From Marinomonas phaeophyticola (GTDB lineage Bacteria; Pseudomonadota; Gammaproteobacteria; Pseudomonadales; Marinomonadaceae), in NCBI RefSeq assembly GCF_026966905.1, contig NZ_JAPUBN010000021.1:62001-126000 (forward strand): a DNA stretch of 64,000 bases, written 5' to 3'. Every line of letters begins with the position of its first letter. Position 1 is the first letter of the stretch. Under the pieces are notes generated by a model. It ran no database searches and had not been told where the DNA came from. It was given only the letters and a program-made list of their open reading frames with translations. Below, one piece after another: positions 26,285-35,369 of this stretch. The translations under genes were made by a program, and so were the position numbers.

Positions 26285-27276
26285 GTACGAACTTTGTGGA
26301 CTATATAAAAATACTCGGAAAAGGTAAAAAGGGCTCCCGTAGCTTAACGCGGCAAGAGTCCCGCCATGCCATGATGCTGATTTTATCTGGACAAGTTGTG
26401 GCTGAGCAATTAGGTGCTTTCTGGATGTTGATCCGAATTAGAGAAGAGACGATAGAGGAGACCGTTGGTTTTACCCAAGCAATACGTGAGCATTGTCGTT
26501 TGAGCTTGTCTGTCAAAGTTGATATTGACTGGCCTGCCTATGCTGGTAAACGTAATGAATTACCTTGGTTTTTATTTTCTGCTTTAGCGCTCAGTCAGCA
26601 AGGAATCAATATTTTTATGCATGGACATGCATTTTTAGAGGAAGATCGCTTTTATGTTGAAAGTGCTTTGCAGCGTTTAGGTTTTCCTATTGCCCATACG
26701 AAAGAAGAAGCTGAAGCGCATTTAAAGCACTATCATTTTGCTTATATGTCGCTTGATAATATGGCGCCTAAACTAGCCCGTTTAATGGACTTAAAATTGT
26801 TGCTAGGCTTGAGATCACCGGTCAATACCTTAGTTCGCATGATGAATTTGACACAGGCTGAGCATAGTGTTCATGGCGTATTTCATAAAGGATATGATGA
26901 ACTTCACATTCAAGCCTCAGCGGAACTTGGGGATGATTCTGTTTTGGTTTTTCGCGGTGGAAATGGAGAGGCAGAAATCAATCCAGAAAGACAGGTTGAG
27001 CTGGGCTTTGTTCAAGGTGATCATGTTGAATGGGAATCTTGGCCGAGATCAGCATTAGGTCACTGCCGTCAGAAAAATCGCTTGGATATTGAAAGGATGG
27101 CTTACCACTGGACTGGAGTGCAAGAGGACGAATTTGGTGGCCTTGCAATTATCGGGACCATAGCTTGTATCTTAAGATTAATCACTCAAAAAGACGCAAC
27201 GGAATGTAATGACATGGCTAAGGCGTTTTGGCAAGGTCGCGAAAAATGGATATTTACAACTCAACGAATTGCTTAA
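26281..27276 (+). CDS. ybiB: TrpD2/YbiB-like protein (anthranilate phosphoribosyltransferase fold)
   Basis: The 331-residue protein belongs to the glycosyltransferase family 3 branch typified by E. coli YbiB/TrpD2, a DNA-binding protein with a TrpD fold and no shown phosphoribosyltransferase role. N-terminal helices (SLTRQESRHAMMLILSGQVVAEQLGAFWMLIRIREET) are typical; the middle has MDLKLLLGLRSPVNTLVRMMN and HGVFHKGYDELH. It overlaps nasA (ATGA) and must be co-translated with nitrate reductase. What it does there is unknown. Confidence 0.8.
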   Translation: MSTNFVDYIKILGKGKKGSRSLTRQESRHAMMLILSGQVVAEQLGAFWMLIRIREETIEETVGFTQAIREHCRLSLSVKVDIDWPAYAGKRNELPWFLFSALALSQQGINIFMHGHAFLEEDRFYVESALQRLGFPIAHTKEEAEAHLKHYHFAYMSLDNMAPKLARLMDLKLLLGLRSPVNTLVRMMNLTQAEHSVHGVFHKGYDELHIQASAELGDDSVLVFRGGNGEAEINPERQVELGFVQGDHVEWESWPRSALGHCRQKNRLDIERMAYHWTGVQEDEFGGLAIIGTIACILRLITQKDATECNDMAKAFWQGREKWIFTTQRIA

Positions 27277-27313
27277 TGTCGTTTATACACAGTCTCCTTT
27301 GTGGGTGTTATGA

Positions 27314-27360
27314 GTTTACGCTAAAACCTTTCCATTTTTGGTAGTCGGTTTGGCGTAAAC
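27314..27360. terminator. Hairpin between converging ybiB and 27368-28012
   Basis: An 8-bp perfect stem (27314-27321 with 27353-27360), extended inward by partial pairing, occupies the 91-base convergent gap. There is no T tract on either side, so its role as a two-way terminator is a guess. Confidence 0.4.
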
Positions 27361-27367
27361 AGATGAA

Positions 27368-28012
27368 TTAGTACTCAATTAGATGGAGTTTGGCTTGCTT
27401 CATTTCTTTCGATTGTGATCGACAATACTGAGCAAGCTCGAGGGCCGCAAAAAGAATTAATGAATAACCAAGTAGTTCAGTACCTTCTTCAACTATATTT
27501 TTTACCCTGCGTAAATAAACATAATCATCACCGAGCACACTTTGCCAAAATACCCCTCGCCCCATAAGTCGAGAAAAAACCAAGGTGACAATCAGCCCAC
27601 AAATTAGCAAGCCATTGCTTGACAGTTGTGAGTAATGTAAAGCCGCTTTACGAATATCTTGACGATTTTTCCATAAATAAGTGACCGTAAAAAGAATGAT
27701 GCAGGCTACGATGGATTGCCATGCGCCATCAAAAGCATACGTGTCTAAATGCATATCAGACTCACGGACGAACATCATTAATAAAAGAGCGGCTAATGAT
27801 AAACTCACAGGTTTTAAGTCTTTATTTGATTTAAATGAATATAAGAATAGGAGGGCACTGATGATTGAAAATGCAGATTGCAAATGTTCTGTTAACGAAT
27901 ATTCACTATATTCACTTTCAATTCCTCGTTGAAAGCCTTCAATTGAAATAATTTGAGCAAGTAGGACGGTAAAGCCAACATAAAAAAGAAACTTTAGAGT
28001 GATAGACCACAT
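27368..28012 (-). CDS. Integral membrane protein of unknown function
   Basis: A 214-residue protein with about six hydrophobic segments (FLFYVGFTVLLAQII, SAFSIISALLFLYSF, LSLAALLLMMFV, IVACIILFTVTYLW, LLICGLIVTLVFSRLM, LGYSLILFAALELA) and no recognised motif. An acidic patch (VEEGTELLGYS) precedes the last helix. I chose the ATG at 28012, with AGGT upstream, over a TTG at 28036. It lies alone between the nas operon and mobA on the opposite strand; I do not recognise the family. Confidence 0.65.
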   Translation of the reverse strand: MWSITLKFLFYVGFTVLLAQIISIEGFQRGIESEYSEYSLTEHLQSAFSIISALLFLYSFKSNKDLKPVSLSLAALLLMMFVRESDMHLDTYAFDGAWQSIVACIILFTVTYLWKNRQDIRKAALHYSQLSSNGLLICGLIVTLVFSRLMGRGVFWQSVLGDDYVYLRRVKNIVEEGTELLGYSLILFAALELAQYCRSQSKEMKQAKLHLIEY

Positions 28013-28256
28013 AGTAGTGTTACCTAGCTGAAACAAATTGGGCGCATTCTCTTATAGTTTGTGTGGAAAGTCGCGGTTCTATAAAAGATGTACCTTTCTT
28101 TGCATATTGCCTGATCATTTTCATAAAAATCTCATTATTGTTTGCTATTTAGGTGCGTTTTTTTGCGTGAATTGTTAACTCTTTAGCAAGGAGTGATAAT
28201 ATTGTCGGCATGACTTTGTGTGTAAAATTTTGGTATTAATGATAAGGAATTGAAAA

Positions 28257-28853
28257 TTGTCGTCCCCTAAGATTGAACAAACTGAGTTTCAATGTGTTGG
28301 CGTGGTATTGGCTGGTGGGCAAGCGCTTAGAATGGAAGGAAAAAACAAGGCGTTGCAAGAATACAAGGGAAGACACTTGTATGCATATGTTTTAGATGCA
28401 ATGAGTGCAGTACTGGGGTCAATTAGTATCAACGTAAACAACAATCAAGCTGAATTTTTAGAGAATGATCTCTGTATTTTTTCTGATGCTCCAAGTTATT
28501 TAAAATGTGGACCTCTTTCAGGGATAATGACAGCGTTAAATAAATATCAAGCAACCCACTCCCATATCCTTTTTTCTCCCTGTGATACGCCTTTAGTGCC
28601 TAGTGATGTTTTTGGTGTTCTAGTTGAAAGAGCAAGGCAGAATCCTGAATCTGTATTTTTTATGAAAACAGAATCTGGAGTCCAACCATTACATGCTATT
28701 ATTCCGGTTACTCTTGTTAATCATTTGTCTGATTTTTTGCAGCAGAGGCAGTATAAAGTCATGGCATTTTATAGAATGATCGCGGCTGAAGAGATACATT
28801 GGGACGACGAGAGTGTATTTAAGAATATTAATTACTTAGAAGAACTGTCGTAG
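28257..28853 (+). CDS. mobA: Molybdenum cofactor guanylyltransferase
   Basis: MobA links GMP to molybdopterin to make the guanine dinucleotide cofactor used by enzymes such as NasA. The 198-residue protein shows the nucleotidyltransferase signature VVLAGGQALRMEGKNKAL, CGPLSGIMTAL and the metal-binding FSPCDTPLVP. The frame begins with TTG at 28257, supported by AAGGA about nine bases upstream; no nearby ATG fits the conserved N-terminus. Its place beside the nas cluster makes functional sense. Confidence 0.88.
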   Translation: MSSPKIEQTEFQCVGVVLAGGQALRMEGKNKALQEYKGRHLYAYVLDAMSAVLGSISINVNNNQAEFLENDLCIFSDAPSYLKCGPLSGIMTALNKYQATHSHILFSPCDTPLVPSDVFGVLVERARQNPESVFFMKTESGVQPLHAIIPVTLVNHLSDFLQQRQYKVMAFYRMIAAEEIHWDDESVFKNINYLEELS

Positions 28854-28860
28854 CCTATAT

Positions 28861-29574
28861 CTATTCTATGCTTTTTATTTCTAATAAATAGGATTCTTTG
28901 TTTTCAACATACTTCATTTTAACTAATAGAAAGTCGTATTCAGGTGCGAAGTAAAATACAGATTCTCTATCGTTATTTTGGGAATCTGTTCTGACTACTT
29001 TAACCGTATCTAAATCTCCAAGTCTGGTTTTGATTTTTTGGGTACCGATCCGCGCAAAAGTCCAATACTTTAATCGACCACCGTCTGCAATTTCGTAATG
29101 CAAATCTTCCCGGTTGGCTTTCAGGTCTTGTCGTAACTGTAATTGAATTCCAAGTTTATCTATGGTTTTTTCGTGAATATCCATTTTCCATGGCTTGTTC
29201 TTGATATCATTTTCAACTTGCATTTTTTCCCAGTCGAATGTCAGCTTAGCTTCGCGTTTTTTCCCGAGGAGTTGGCTTTTATAATAATAGTTTTCTGGGC
29301 GAATCTGATTACCAATAAGTTGGAACGATACATTCTCTGTCAAAGAGGCAAAAAAAGTGGATGCTTTGAATTCAAAAAACCAATGATCTTGTTCTTTGGT
29401 CAGCACTTGCATTCCCTCGACCTCAAAACTAACGCCTTTTTTCCATGTGGTACTGTATATGGCCTTATATGGGAAAAATAACTTGCTTGTCTTTGACCCT
29501 GTATCAGATGAAGAGATAGCAGGCTGACTTAATAACCCCAATATTGAGACCAATAATATGAGTTTTGCTCGCAT
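28861..29574 (-). CDS. DUF3108 domain protein, exported
   Basis: The 237-residue protein begins with a Sec signal (AKLILLVSILGLLSQPAIS). A beta-rich DUF3108 domain follows (FPYKAIYSTTWKKGVSFEVEGMQVL, YKSQLLGKKREAKLTFDWEKM, RDSQNNDRESVFYFAPEYDFLLVKMKY). Members are periplasmic or envelope proteins of unknown role and often sit beside purMN, as here, 14 bases after purN. It converges on mobA with only seven bases between them. Confidence 0.82.
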   Translation of the reverse strand: MRAKLILLVSILGLLSQPAISSSDTGSKTSKLFFPYKAIYSTTWKKGVSFEVEGMQVLTKEQDHWFFEFKASTFFASLTENVSFQLIGNQIRPENYYYKSQLLGKKREAKLTFDWEKMQVENDIKNKPWKMDIHEKTIDKLGIQLQLRQDLKANREDLHYEIADGGRLKYWTFARIGTQKIKTRLGDLDTVKVVRTDSQNNDRESVFYFAPEYDFLLVKMKYVENKESYLLEIKSIE

Positions 29575-29588
29575 ACTATCTCCTTAAA

Positions 29589-30242
29589 TTAGTGAATATC
29601 GTGTTGATACCTTATTCCAGTATCAGGCAAAAGCTCAGAATCGAGCATAACCTTTCCTGATTTATAGGCAAGTCTTTTTTCAGAAAACCATTTTACGGCT
29701 AATGGATAAATTTTATGCTCTAAGGCATGCACTTTTTTTGCCAAAGTCTCTGCATTGTCATTTGCCTCTATTTCTGTAGCGGCTTGCAAGACGATAGCGC
29801 CAGCATCCAGTTCAGCGGTAACAAAGTGTACACTTACGCCGTGTTCTTTGTCTCCTGCATCAATGGCTCTCTGATGAGTATTGAGCCCTTTATATTTAGG
29901 TAATAGCGAAGGGTGAATATTCAGCATTTTACCATCATAATGACGAGTAAAGCCCTCTGTTAGAATTCTCATAAAACCAGCTAGTATAACCAAATCGGCT
30001 TGATGAGTGTCTATTTCAAGTTGAAGTTGGGCATCAAACTCTTCACGAGAAGCAAAATCTTTATGATTGATCGAAATAGCCGGAATCCCCGCTTTTGACG
30101 CACGTTCTAGACCAAATGCATTGGCGTTATTGCTAATGACAGCATTTATCTTGATATCAAGTTTACCCTCCAAGCTTTGATCTATCAAAGCTTGGAGGTT
30201 GCTGCCGCTGCCTGATATTAAGACAACAACGGATAGACTCAT
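29589..30242 (-). CDS. purN: Phosphoribosylglycinamide formyltransferase
   Basis: PurN transfers formyl from 10-formyltetrahydrofolate to GAR in purine synthesis. The 217-residue protein has [27 protein letters not shown], the catalytic region [36 protein letters not shown] and [16 protein letters not shown], all diagnostic. It overlaps purM by four bases, the usual gammaproteobacterial purMN pair. Confidence 0.95.
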   Translation of the reverse strand: MSLSVVVLISGSGSNLQALIDQSLEGKLDIKINAVISNNANAFGLERASKAGIPAISINHKDFASREEFDAQLQLEIDTHQADLVILAGFMRILTEGFTRHYDGKMLNIHPSLLPKYKGLNTHQRAIDAGDKEHGVSVHFVTAELDAGAIVLQAATEIEANDNAETLAKKVHALEHKIYPLAVKWFSEKRLAYKSGKVMLDSELLPDTGIRYQHDIH

Positions 30243-31297
30243 GCACCGGCCTCTAAATCAGAAATATAAACTTCCTGATCCGTTGTGCGAGAACGGATAT
30301 CTCCAATTATCCACGCATTCTCCCCTTCAGCTTGCAAGATATCTAAGGCTTGTTGCGCTTTCTCTGAATCAATGCACAATACCATGCCTACGCCACAGTT
30401 TAATACTCGATACATTTCTTCTTGTTCAACATTGCCTTGTTCTTGAAGCCAATTAAAGACCTCAGGGCGAACCCAAGAATCGGCATCAATATAAGCGGCC
30501 GCATCTTCAGGTAGAACGCGAGGGATATTTTCTAAAAGGCCGCCACCTGTGATATGTGCAAGAGCATTTACATCCATTGTTTCCATCAGTTTTAAAATGG
30601 ATTTAACGTATATTTTCGTTGGTTCCATTAATGCGTCTTGAAGTTTGACTCCTGCGATGTTCTGAGATAGATCCGCTTTTGATACTTCAATGATTTTTCG
30701 AATTAAGGAGTAACCATTAGAATGAGGTCCAGAAGAACCTAAAGCGATCAGAGTATCACCCGCTTTTACTTTAGAGCCGTCAATGATTTTCTCTTCTTCA
30801 ACAACACCGACGCAAAAGCCAGCTAAGTCGTAGTCGCCATCATGGTACATACCGGGCATTTCAGCGGTTTCACCACCAACTAATGCACATCCCGCTTGTA
30901 GACAACCTTCTCCAATACCTGTAACAACATTAGCGGCAACATCAATATCCAGCTTACCTGTCGCATAGTAGTCAAGAAATAATAACGGTTCAGCACCTGC
31001 AACAACTAAATCGTTGACGCACATGGCAACCAAATCAATACCAATAGTGTCATGCTTGTTTATGTCCATAGCCAGACGTAATTTAGTGCCAACGCCATCA
31101 GTACCAGAAACAAGAATGGGATTTTTATATTTTGTTGGTAGGCGTGTTAAAGCGCCAAAGCCACCTAATCCGCCCATGACTTCTGGACGACGGGTTTTTT
31201 TGCTAACACCTTTAATTCGTTCTACTAGTTGGTTGCCTGCGTTAATATCGACGCCTGCGTCTTTATAACTAATCGATGCTTTATCCGATTTGGTCAT
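30239..31297 (-). CDS. purM: Phosphoribosylformylglycinamidine cyclo-ligase
   Basis: PurM closes the imidazole ring, making AIR from FGAM with ATP. The 352-residue protein shows [59 protein letters not shown] and [14 protein letters not shown], the standard AIR synthetase motifs. It is first in a leftward purM-purN-DUF3108 unit and divergent from the DUF2066 gene with a 118-base gap that should hold both promoters. Confidence 0.95.
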   Translation of the reverse strand: MTKSDKASISYKDAGVDINAGNQLVERIKGVSKKTRRPEVMGGLGGFGALTRLPTKYKNPILVSGTDGVGTKLRLAMDINKHDTIGIDLVAMCVNDLVVAGAEPLLFLDYYATGKLDIDVAANVVTGIGEGCLQAGCALVGGETAEMPGMYHDGDYDLAGFCVGVVEEEKIIDGSKVKAGDTLIALGSSGPHSNGYSLIRKIIEVSKADLSQNIAGVKLQDALMEPTKIYVKSILKLMETMDVNALAHITGGGLLENIPRVLPEDAAAYIDADSWVRPEVFNWLQEQGNVEQEEMYRVLNCGVGMVLCIDSEKAQQALDILQAEGENAWIIGDIRSRTTDQEVYISDLEAGA

Positions 31298-31415
31298 TGC
31301 CTATGCCTTATCATGATGTGGGGATTTAAAACCGCATTTTAACATAGAGTTTCAATAGGGCTATGGTTCTTTGCCCGTTACACAGTAGAATATGTAAATA
31401 TTTAAAGGGAGAGCT

Positions 31416-32498
31416 ATGAAAAATCGTATTTTAATCCTTATGTTTTGTGTTTTTTGGATGCCTATCAGTTTTGCTGACACGATAACCGGTCTGTATAGGG
31501 CCGAAATTATTTTGCCGAGCAATTTAACGGAAGGTCAACTTTTGGGTGCAGCGTTTAAACAAGCGGCAAAAAATGTGCTGATTAAAGTGTCTGGTCGCCC
31601 AGATTTAATTAATACCACGATTAAAGATAATGATTTGAAGAGTGCGCCTGCTTGGGTTGCTCAACATTCCATTTTATCATCGGATCAATTGGTGCAATTT
31701 AATGGCGAAATGGTCAGTTCAAAAAAAGTAGTTGTCACTTTTTATGAGCAATCCATTAATTTGTTTTTAATTGATAGGAAAATTGCTATTTGGGGAAATA
31801 ATCGCCCCTCTGTCCTTGTGTGGTTACTGGAAGATAACGGAAGAGGTAGGAATTTGTCTGGGGTGAACTCTCCTTCAGCTTTGTTGTCTGCTGTTGCAAC
31901 TCATGCGGCCGATAATGGCTTGCCTATTTATGCACCTATTCTAGATGAAGTTGATGTCAACGCGGTTTCCATTTCTGCGCTTTGGGGGTTCTTTGAAGAA
32001 GAGGTAGCGCAAGCAAGTAAGCGTTATCAAACGGATCTTTTTAGTGTTGTGAGAGTAAGTCATGTATCAAACAAGCAATCGGTCGATATAAGAGTGTATT
32101 TTCCTTCAGGAGAGATTATCCCTCTTAGTTTTGATATTGCAAATAACGCTAATGTCGCATTGGTAATTAATAATGAGCTCTCTCAATTGTTGTCAGAGCG
32201 TTATGCCGCGGTAAGAGGGGCAGATGAAGAGTTCAGTCTAAAAATGCGCTTAGTCGGTATTGATACATACGATAAAATGCAAAAAGTTCAAAACTACCTA
32301 GATTCAATTACTTTGGTTAGGAAGTGGCATTTAGCCTCGTTAAAAGATGGGGAAGTCGTTTATATTATTCAATCTGATGGCGGTGTTAAGAAATTGAAAG
32401 ATTCTATAGCACTTAATACCGTTCTTACTGAGAACCCTTTAAGTGCACTCGATCCAAATGCGAATATATCATTATCTTATGAATTTAAAGGAAAATAG
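31416..32498 (+). CDS. DUF2066 domain protein, exported
   Basis: A 360-residue protein with a Sec signal (ILILMFCVFWMPISFAD) and a DUF2066 domain (AAFKQAAKNVLIKVSGRPDL, DRKIAIWGNNRPSVLVWLLEDNG). The family is conserved beside purM in many gammaproteobacteria; function unknown. GGGAGAG lies seven bases before the ATG. A small zinc-ribbon-like gene begins two bases after its stop. Confidence 0.85.
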   Translation: MKNRILILMFCVFWMPISFADTITGLYRAEIILPSNLTEGQLLGAAFKQAAKNVLIKVSGRPDLINTTIKDNDLKSAPAWVAQHSILSSDQLVQFNGEMVSSKKVVVTFYEQSINLFLIDRKIAIWGNNRPSVLVWLLEDNGRGRNLSGVNSPSALLSAVATHAADNGLPIYAPILDEVDVNAVSISALWGFFEEEVAQASKRYQTDLFSVVRVSHVSNKQSVDIRVYFPSGEIIPLSFDIANNANVALVINNELSQLLSERYAAVRGADEEFSLKMRLVGIDTYDKMQKVQNYLDSITLVRKWHLASLKDGEVVYIIQSDGGVKKLKDSIALNTVLTENPLSALDPNANISLSYEFKGK

Positions 32499-32500
32499 AT

Positions 32501-32731
32501 ATGACATTAGTAAAAGAGGAAGTCTGTCGCGAATTAGACTTTTATAACCGCACAGAAGAAGAGCAAAATGATTTTCTTGCAATGACTTGGTGTAATGATT
32601 GTCAGGAGATGGATCTAGGTATGGAGGATCCAAAAGAATATTACTCAGACTCTCGACACTGGATAGCGGGTAAATGTAAGGTATGCAAGACGGAAGTTAT
32701 CACAGAAATTCAAGAGGGGGATGAGGAATAG
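32501..32731 (+). CDS. Small acidic protein with two CxxC pairs
   Basis: A 76-residue acidic protein with CNDC and CKVC spaced about 28 residues apart, which together could bind one zinc ion as a ribbon. It starts two bases after the DUF2066 stop with GGAAAA upstream, so it is almost surely translated. No signal peptide. I do not recognise the family; it could be a small regulatory or chaperone-like protein. Confidence 0.7.
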   Translation: MTLVKEEVCRELDFYNRTEEEQNDFLAMTWCNDCQEMDLGMEDPKEYYSDSRHWIAGKCKVCKTEVITEIQEGDEE

Positions 32732-32746
32732 CAAATCCCCCTCTTG
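32711..32746 (+). repeat. 12-bp perfect inverted repeat across the stop codon
   Basis: CAAGAGGGGGAT (32711-32722) and ATCCCCCTCTTG (32735-32746) form a perfect stem with a 12-base loop. The loop holds the stop codon of the zinc-ribbon-like gene. No T tract follows; a second palindrome begins seven bases later. Confidence 0.75.
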
Positions 32747-32752
32747 ACTCTT

Positions 32753-32793
32753 AGATATAAAAAAACCGCTATAGAGGCGGTTTTTTTATATCT
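32753..32793. terminator. Bidirectional terminator between the DUF2066 unit and gltA
   Basis: A near-perfect palindrome has CCGC (32766-32769) pairing with GCGG (32777-32780), flanked by A tracts on the left and T tracts on the right. It therefore works as an intrinsic terminator on both strands and separates the converging genes. Confidence 0.88.
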
Positions 32794-32802
32794 GTAACAA
32801 CT

Positions 32803-34086
32803 TTATTTAGCTTCGGGGTAATCTCTTTCTGGAACACCAACATATAGTTGGCGTGGACGACCGATCTTGTATGGCCCCGTTATCATTTCATTCCAATGAG
32901 AGATCCAGCCGATGGTTCGGGACATCGCGAAAATTACAGTGAACATACTTGTTGGAATACCGATCGCTTTCATAATGATGCCTGAATAGAAATCAACATT
33001 TGGGTATAATTTTCTTTCAATGAAGTAAGGGTCTTCTAGAGCGATTTGTTCCAAGCGTTTTGCTATTTTCAGTAGTGGGTCATTAGATAGACCTAGCTCT
33101 GACAATACCTCGTCGCATGTTTCACGCATGACTTTTGCTCTAGGATCAAAGTTTTTGTACACACGATGACCAAATCCCATCAACCTAAATGGGTCATTTT
33201 TATCTTTTGCTTTCGCAATAAATTCATCAATATTAGATTCGTCACCAATTTCCTCAAGCATGGTTAATACTGCTTCATTAGCGCCGCCATGAGCGGGACC
33301 CCAAAGTGTCGCGATACCTGCTGCGATACAAGCGAATGGATTTGCTCCAGATGATCCGGCAAGTCGAACGGTTGATGTAGAGGCGTTCTGCTCATGATCA
33401 GCGTGCAAAATGAAAATTCGATCCATTGCTTTAGCGAATACAGGATTAACCACATATTCTTCGCAGGGAGTGGCAAACATCATGTGTAGGAAGTTTTCAG
33501 AGTAGGATAGCTCATTACGAGGATACATTACAGGCTGTTCTTTCGAATACTTATAACATGTGGCGGCCAAAGTAGGCATTTTTGATATTAAGCGAACTGC
33601 CGCGATCTCGCGATGCTCTGGTTTAGTAATATCCATGTGATCTTGGTAGAAGGCCGATAGTGCACCGACTAAACCACACATTATCGCCATTGGATGCGCA
33701 TCATTTCGGAAACCTTCAATGAACTTATACATTGATTGGTTAACCATGGTGTGGTTTGAAACTGTTTTAACAAAGGTCTCTTTTTCTTCAGGAGTAGGTA
33801 ATTCTCCATGAAGAAGTAGATAACAGGTTTCTAAATAATCAGAGTGTTCGGCAAGTTGGGCTATAGGGTAGCCTCTGTGAAGCAGTATGCCTGCGTCGCC
33901 ATCAATATAGGTGATGGCTGATTCACAAGAACCAGTAGACATAAAACCAGGGTCATAAGTGAAAATGCCGTTTGAACCTAATGAACGAACATCAATTACG
34001 TCTGTTCCAAGAGTGCCACTTAATACGGGTAACTCGATTGTCTTATCAATGCCATCTATCGTCAGTCGTGCTTTTTTATCAGCCAT
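32803..34086 (-). CDS. gltA: Citrate synthase
   Basis: GltA condenses oxaloacetate and acetyl-CoA into citrate. The 427-residue length, the N-terminal beta domain ([22 protein letters not shown]) and conserved [35 protein letters not shown] and [15 protein letters not shown] mark the hexameric NADH-sensitive type II enzyme. It is divergent from sdhC across a 561-base AT-rich gap, the standard gltA/sdh arrangement. Confidence 0.96.
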   Translation of the reverse strand: MADKKARLTIDGIDKTIELPVLSGTLGTDVIDVRSLGSNGIFTYDPGFMSTGSCESAITYIDGDAGILLHRGYPIAQLAEHSDYLETCYLLLHGELPTPEEKETFVKTVSNHTMVNQSMYKFIEGFRNDAHPMAIMCGLVGALSAFYQDHMDITKPEHREIAAVRLISKMPTLAATCYKYSKEQPVMYPRNELSYSENFLHMMFATPCEEYVVNPVFAKAMDRIFILHADHEQNASTSTVRLAGSSGANPFACIAAGIATLWGPAHGGANEAVLTMLEEIGDESNIDEFIAKAKDKNDPFRLMGFGHRVYKNFDPRAKVMRETCDEVLSELGLSNDPLLKIAKRLEQIALEDPYFIERKLYPNVDFYSGIIMKAIGIPTSMFTVIFAMSRTIGWISHWNEMITGPYKIGRPRQLYVGVPERDYPEAK

Positions 34087-34647
34087 TTTGGTCTCCTTTG
34101 AGTTCTGGTCCGGGGCTTAAAATGCCTTATATTGGCATAGTGGACCCAGAAGGTGCGGAAAAAATACTGTTTGTGGGATATAAATGTCAATCTATCAAAG
34201 TTCGTTGATGAAAGAAATTTACATAAAATTTATGTTTATAATTACATATTTATTCTAGCTTGTAACCGCTTTTATTCTGTTTGTTTTGATTATCTTGTTG
34301 ATTTAAAAGGTTTTATTTTTTTATTGGGTCTATTTTTTTTATGTTGTTTTATACCATTATTGTTTGTCTTTATGGCTACATTCATGTCGTGAATGCTGAT
34401 CATTGTAAAGAGGGTGTTTTGTGTATTTGTCTTAGTAAAAACTGCTGGTTTATAATTACCCCGTAAGGATTTCATTGATTTGTAGGTGTTTTAAGTTAAA
34501 GGTGTATGGTGAGTCATCTTTAGCTAACGTCTTTAAATCGATGGGATTTTTTTAGTGGACCTAAAAATAGAGTAGTGTGAGTCTGTTCTGTAACTGAAAT
34601 AGGTCGTGATTGACCCTTCAATCAACTTAAAAATGGTGTATAGAGTC
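34087..34647. other. gltA-sdhC divergent intergenic region
   Basis: This 561-base stretch is strongly AT-rich with long T tracts. It should hold the promoters of gltA and the sdh operon. Short frames inside it have no Shine-Dalgarno support or protein-like composition. I could not assign specific operators. Confidence 0.6.
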
Positions 34648-35025
34648 GTGAATAAAAAAAGACCAGTCAATCTTGATATTGCTACAATATCAATGCCCGT
34701 AACCGCAATTGTATCTATCCTTCATCGTGTAACAGGAATCATCCTCTTTATCGGATTAGCATTCTTGTTTTATGCGTTTGATGTTTCTTTGGATTCTCAA
34801 GAAGGTTTTGATCAAGTCGTCAACACATTGCAAACAAGTTTTTTAGCTAAGTTTATTATCTGGGGAACTGTATCTGCTCTGATGTATCATCTAGTTGCTG
34901 GCGTTAAACATTTGTTTATGGATTTAGGTTATTTCGAGGAACTTGAAAGTGGGCAAGCTGCCGCTAAAGCAAACCTTGTAATAGCTGGAATTTTAATTCT
35001 ATTAGTAGGAGTGTGGATATGGTAA
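34648..35025 (+). CDS. sdhC: Succinate dehydrogenase cytochrome b556 subunit
   Basis: SdhC anchors the dehydrogenase, binds heme b and ubiquinone. The family start RPVNLDIATISMPVTAIVSILHRVTG is present with the quinone-site serine and arginine, and YHLVAGVKHLFMDLG holds the heme-ligand region. Three membrane helices are visible. I chose GTG at 34648 (VNKKRPVNL) by comparison with known SdhC, giving 125 residues. ATG at 34634 and GTG at 34606 are also in frame and no start has a convincing Shine-Dalgarno site. Confidence 0.88.
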   Translation: MNKKRPVNLDIATISMPVTAIVSILHRVTGIILFIGLAFLFYAFDVSLDSQEGFDQVVNTLQTSFLAKFIIWGTVSALMYHLVAGVKHLFMDLGYFEELESGQAAAKANLVIAGILILLVGVWIW

Positions 35026-35366
35026 CTCAGATAACCAGCTTTGGTCGTTCCGGCCTTTATGATTGGATGATGCAGCGTATATCTGCTCTTGTTCTCTCTC
35101 TATACACATTGTTTATCCTAGGTTATTTGGTCTTTAATCCTGACCTTACTTACGATCAGTGGAGTGGTTTGTTTGAAACCACATGGGTAAGGATCTTTAG
35201 CTTACTCACACTACTTTCAATAGGCGTGCACTCTTGGATTGGCCTTTGGTCAGTTTCCACAGACTATATAAAAGCAACTGGTGTGCGTTTCTTTTTTCAA
35301 TCCGTATGTGGCTTAGTTATGTTTGTCTATGTTGCATGGGGAATTCAGGTTCTTTGGGGGCTATAA
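35019..35366 (+). CDS. sdhD: Succinate dehydrogenase membrane anchor subunit
   Basis: The 115-residue protein has three membrane helices and the second heme-ligand segment HSWIGLWSVSTDYI, the family H...G......DY pattern. The ATG at 35019 overlaps the end of sdhC by seven bases and has GGAG eight bases upstream. With SdhC it anchors SdhAB in the inner membrane. Confidence 0.92.
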   Translation: MVTQITSFGRSGLYDWMMQRISALVLSLYTLFILGYLVFNPDLTYDQWSGLFETTWVRIFSLLTLLSIGVHSWIGLWSVSTDYIKATGVRFFFQSVCGLVMFVYVAWGIQVLWGL

Positions 35367-35369
35367 GTA

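Noticed and set aside
34153-34475. Short frames in the gltA-sdhC gap on both strands
   Set aside because: AT-rich low-complexity translation, no ribosome sites and no family resemblance.
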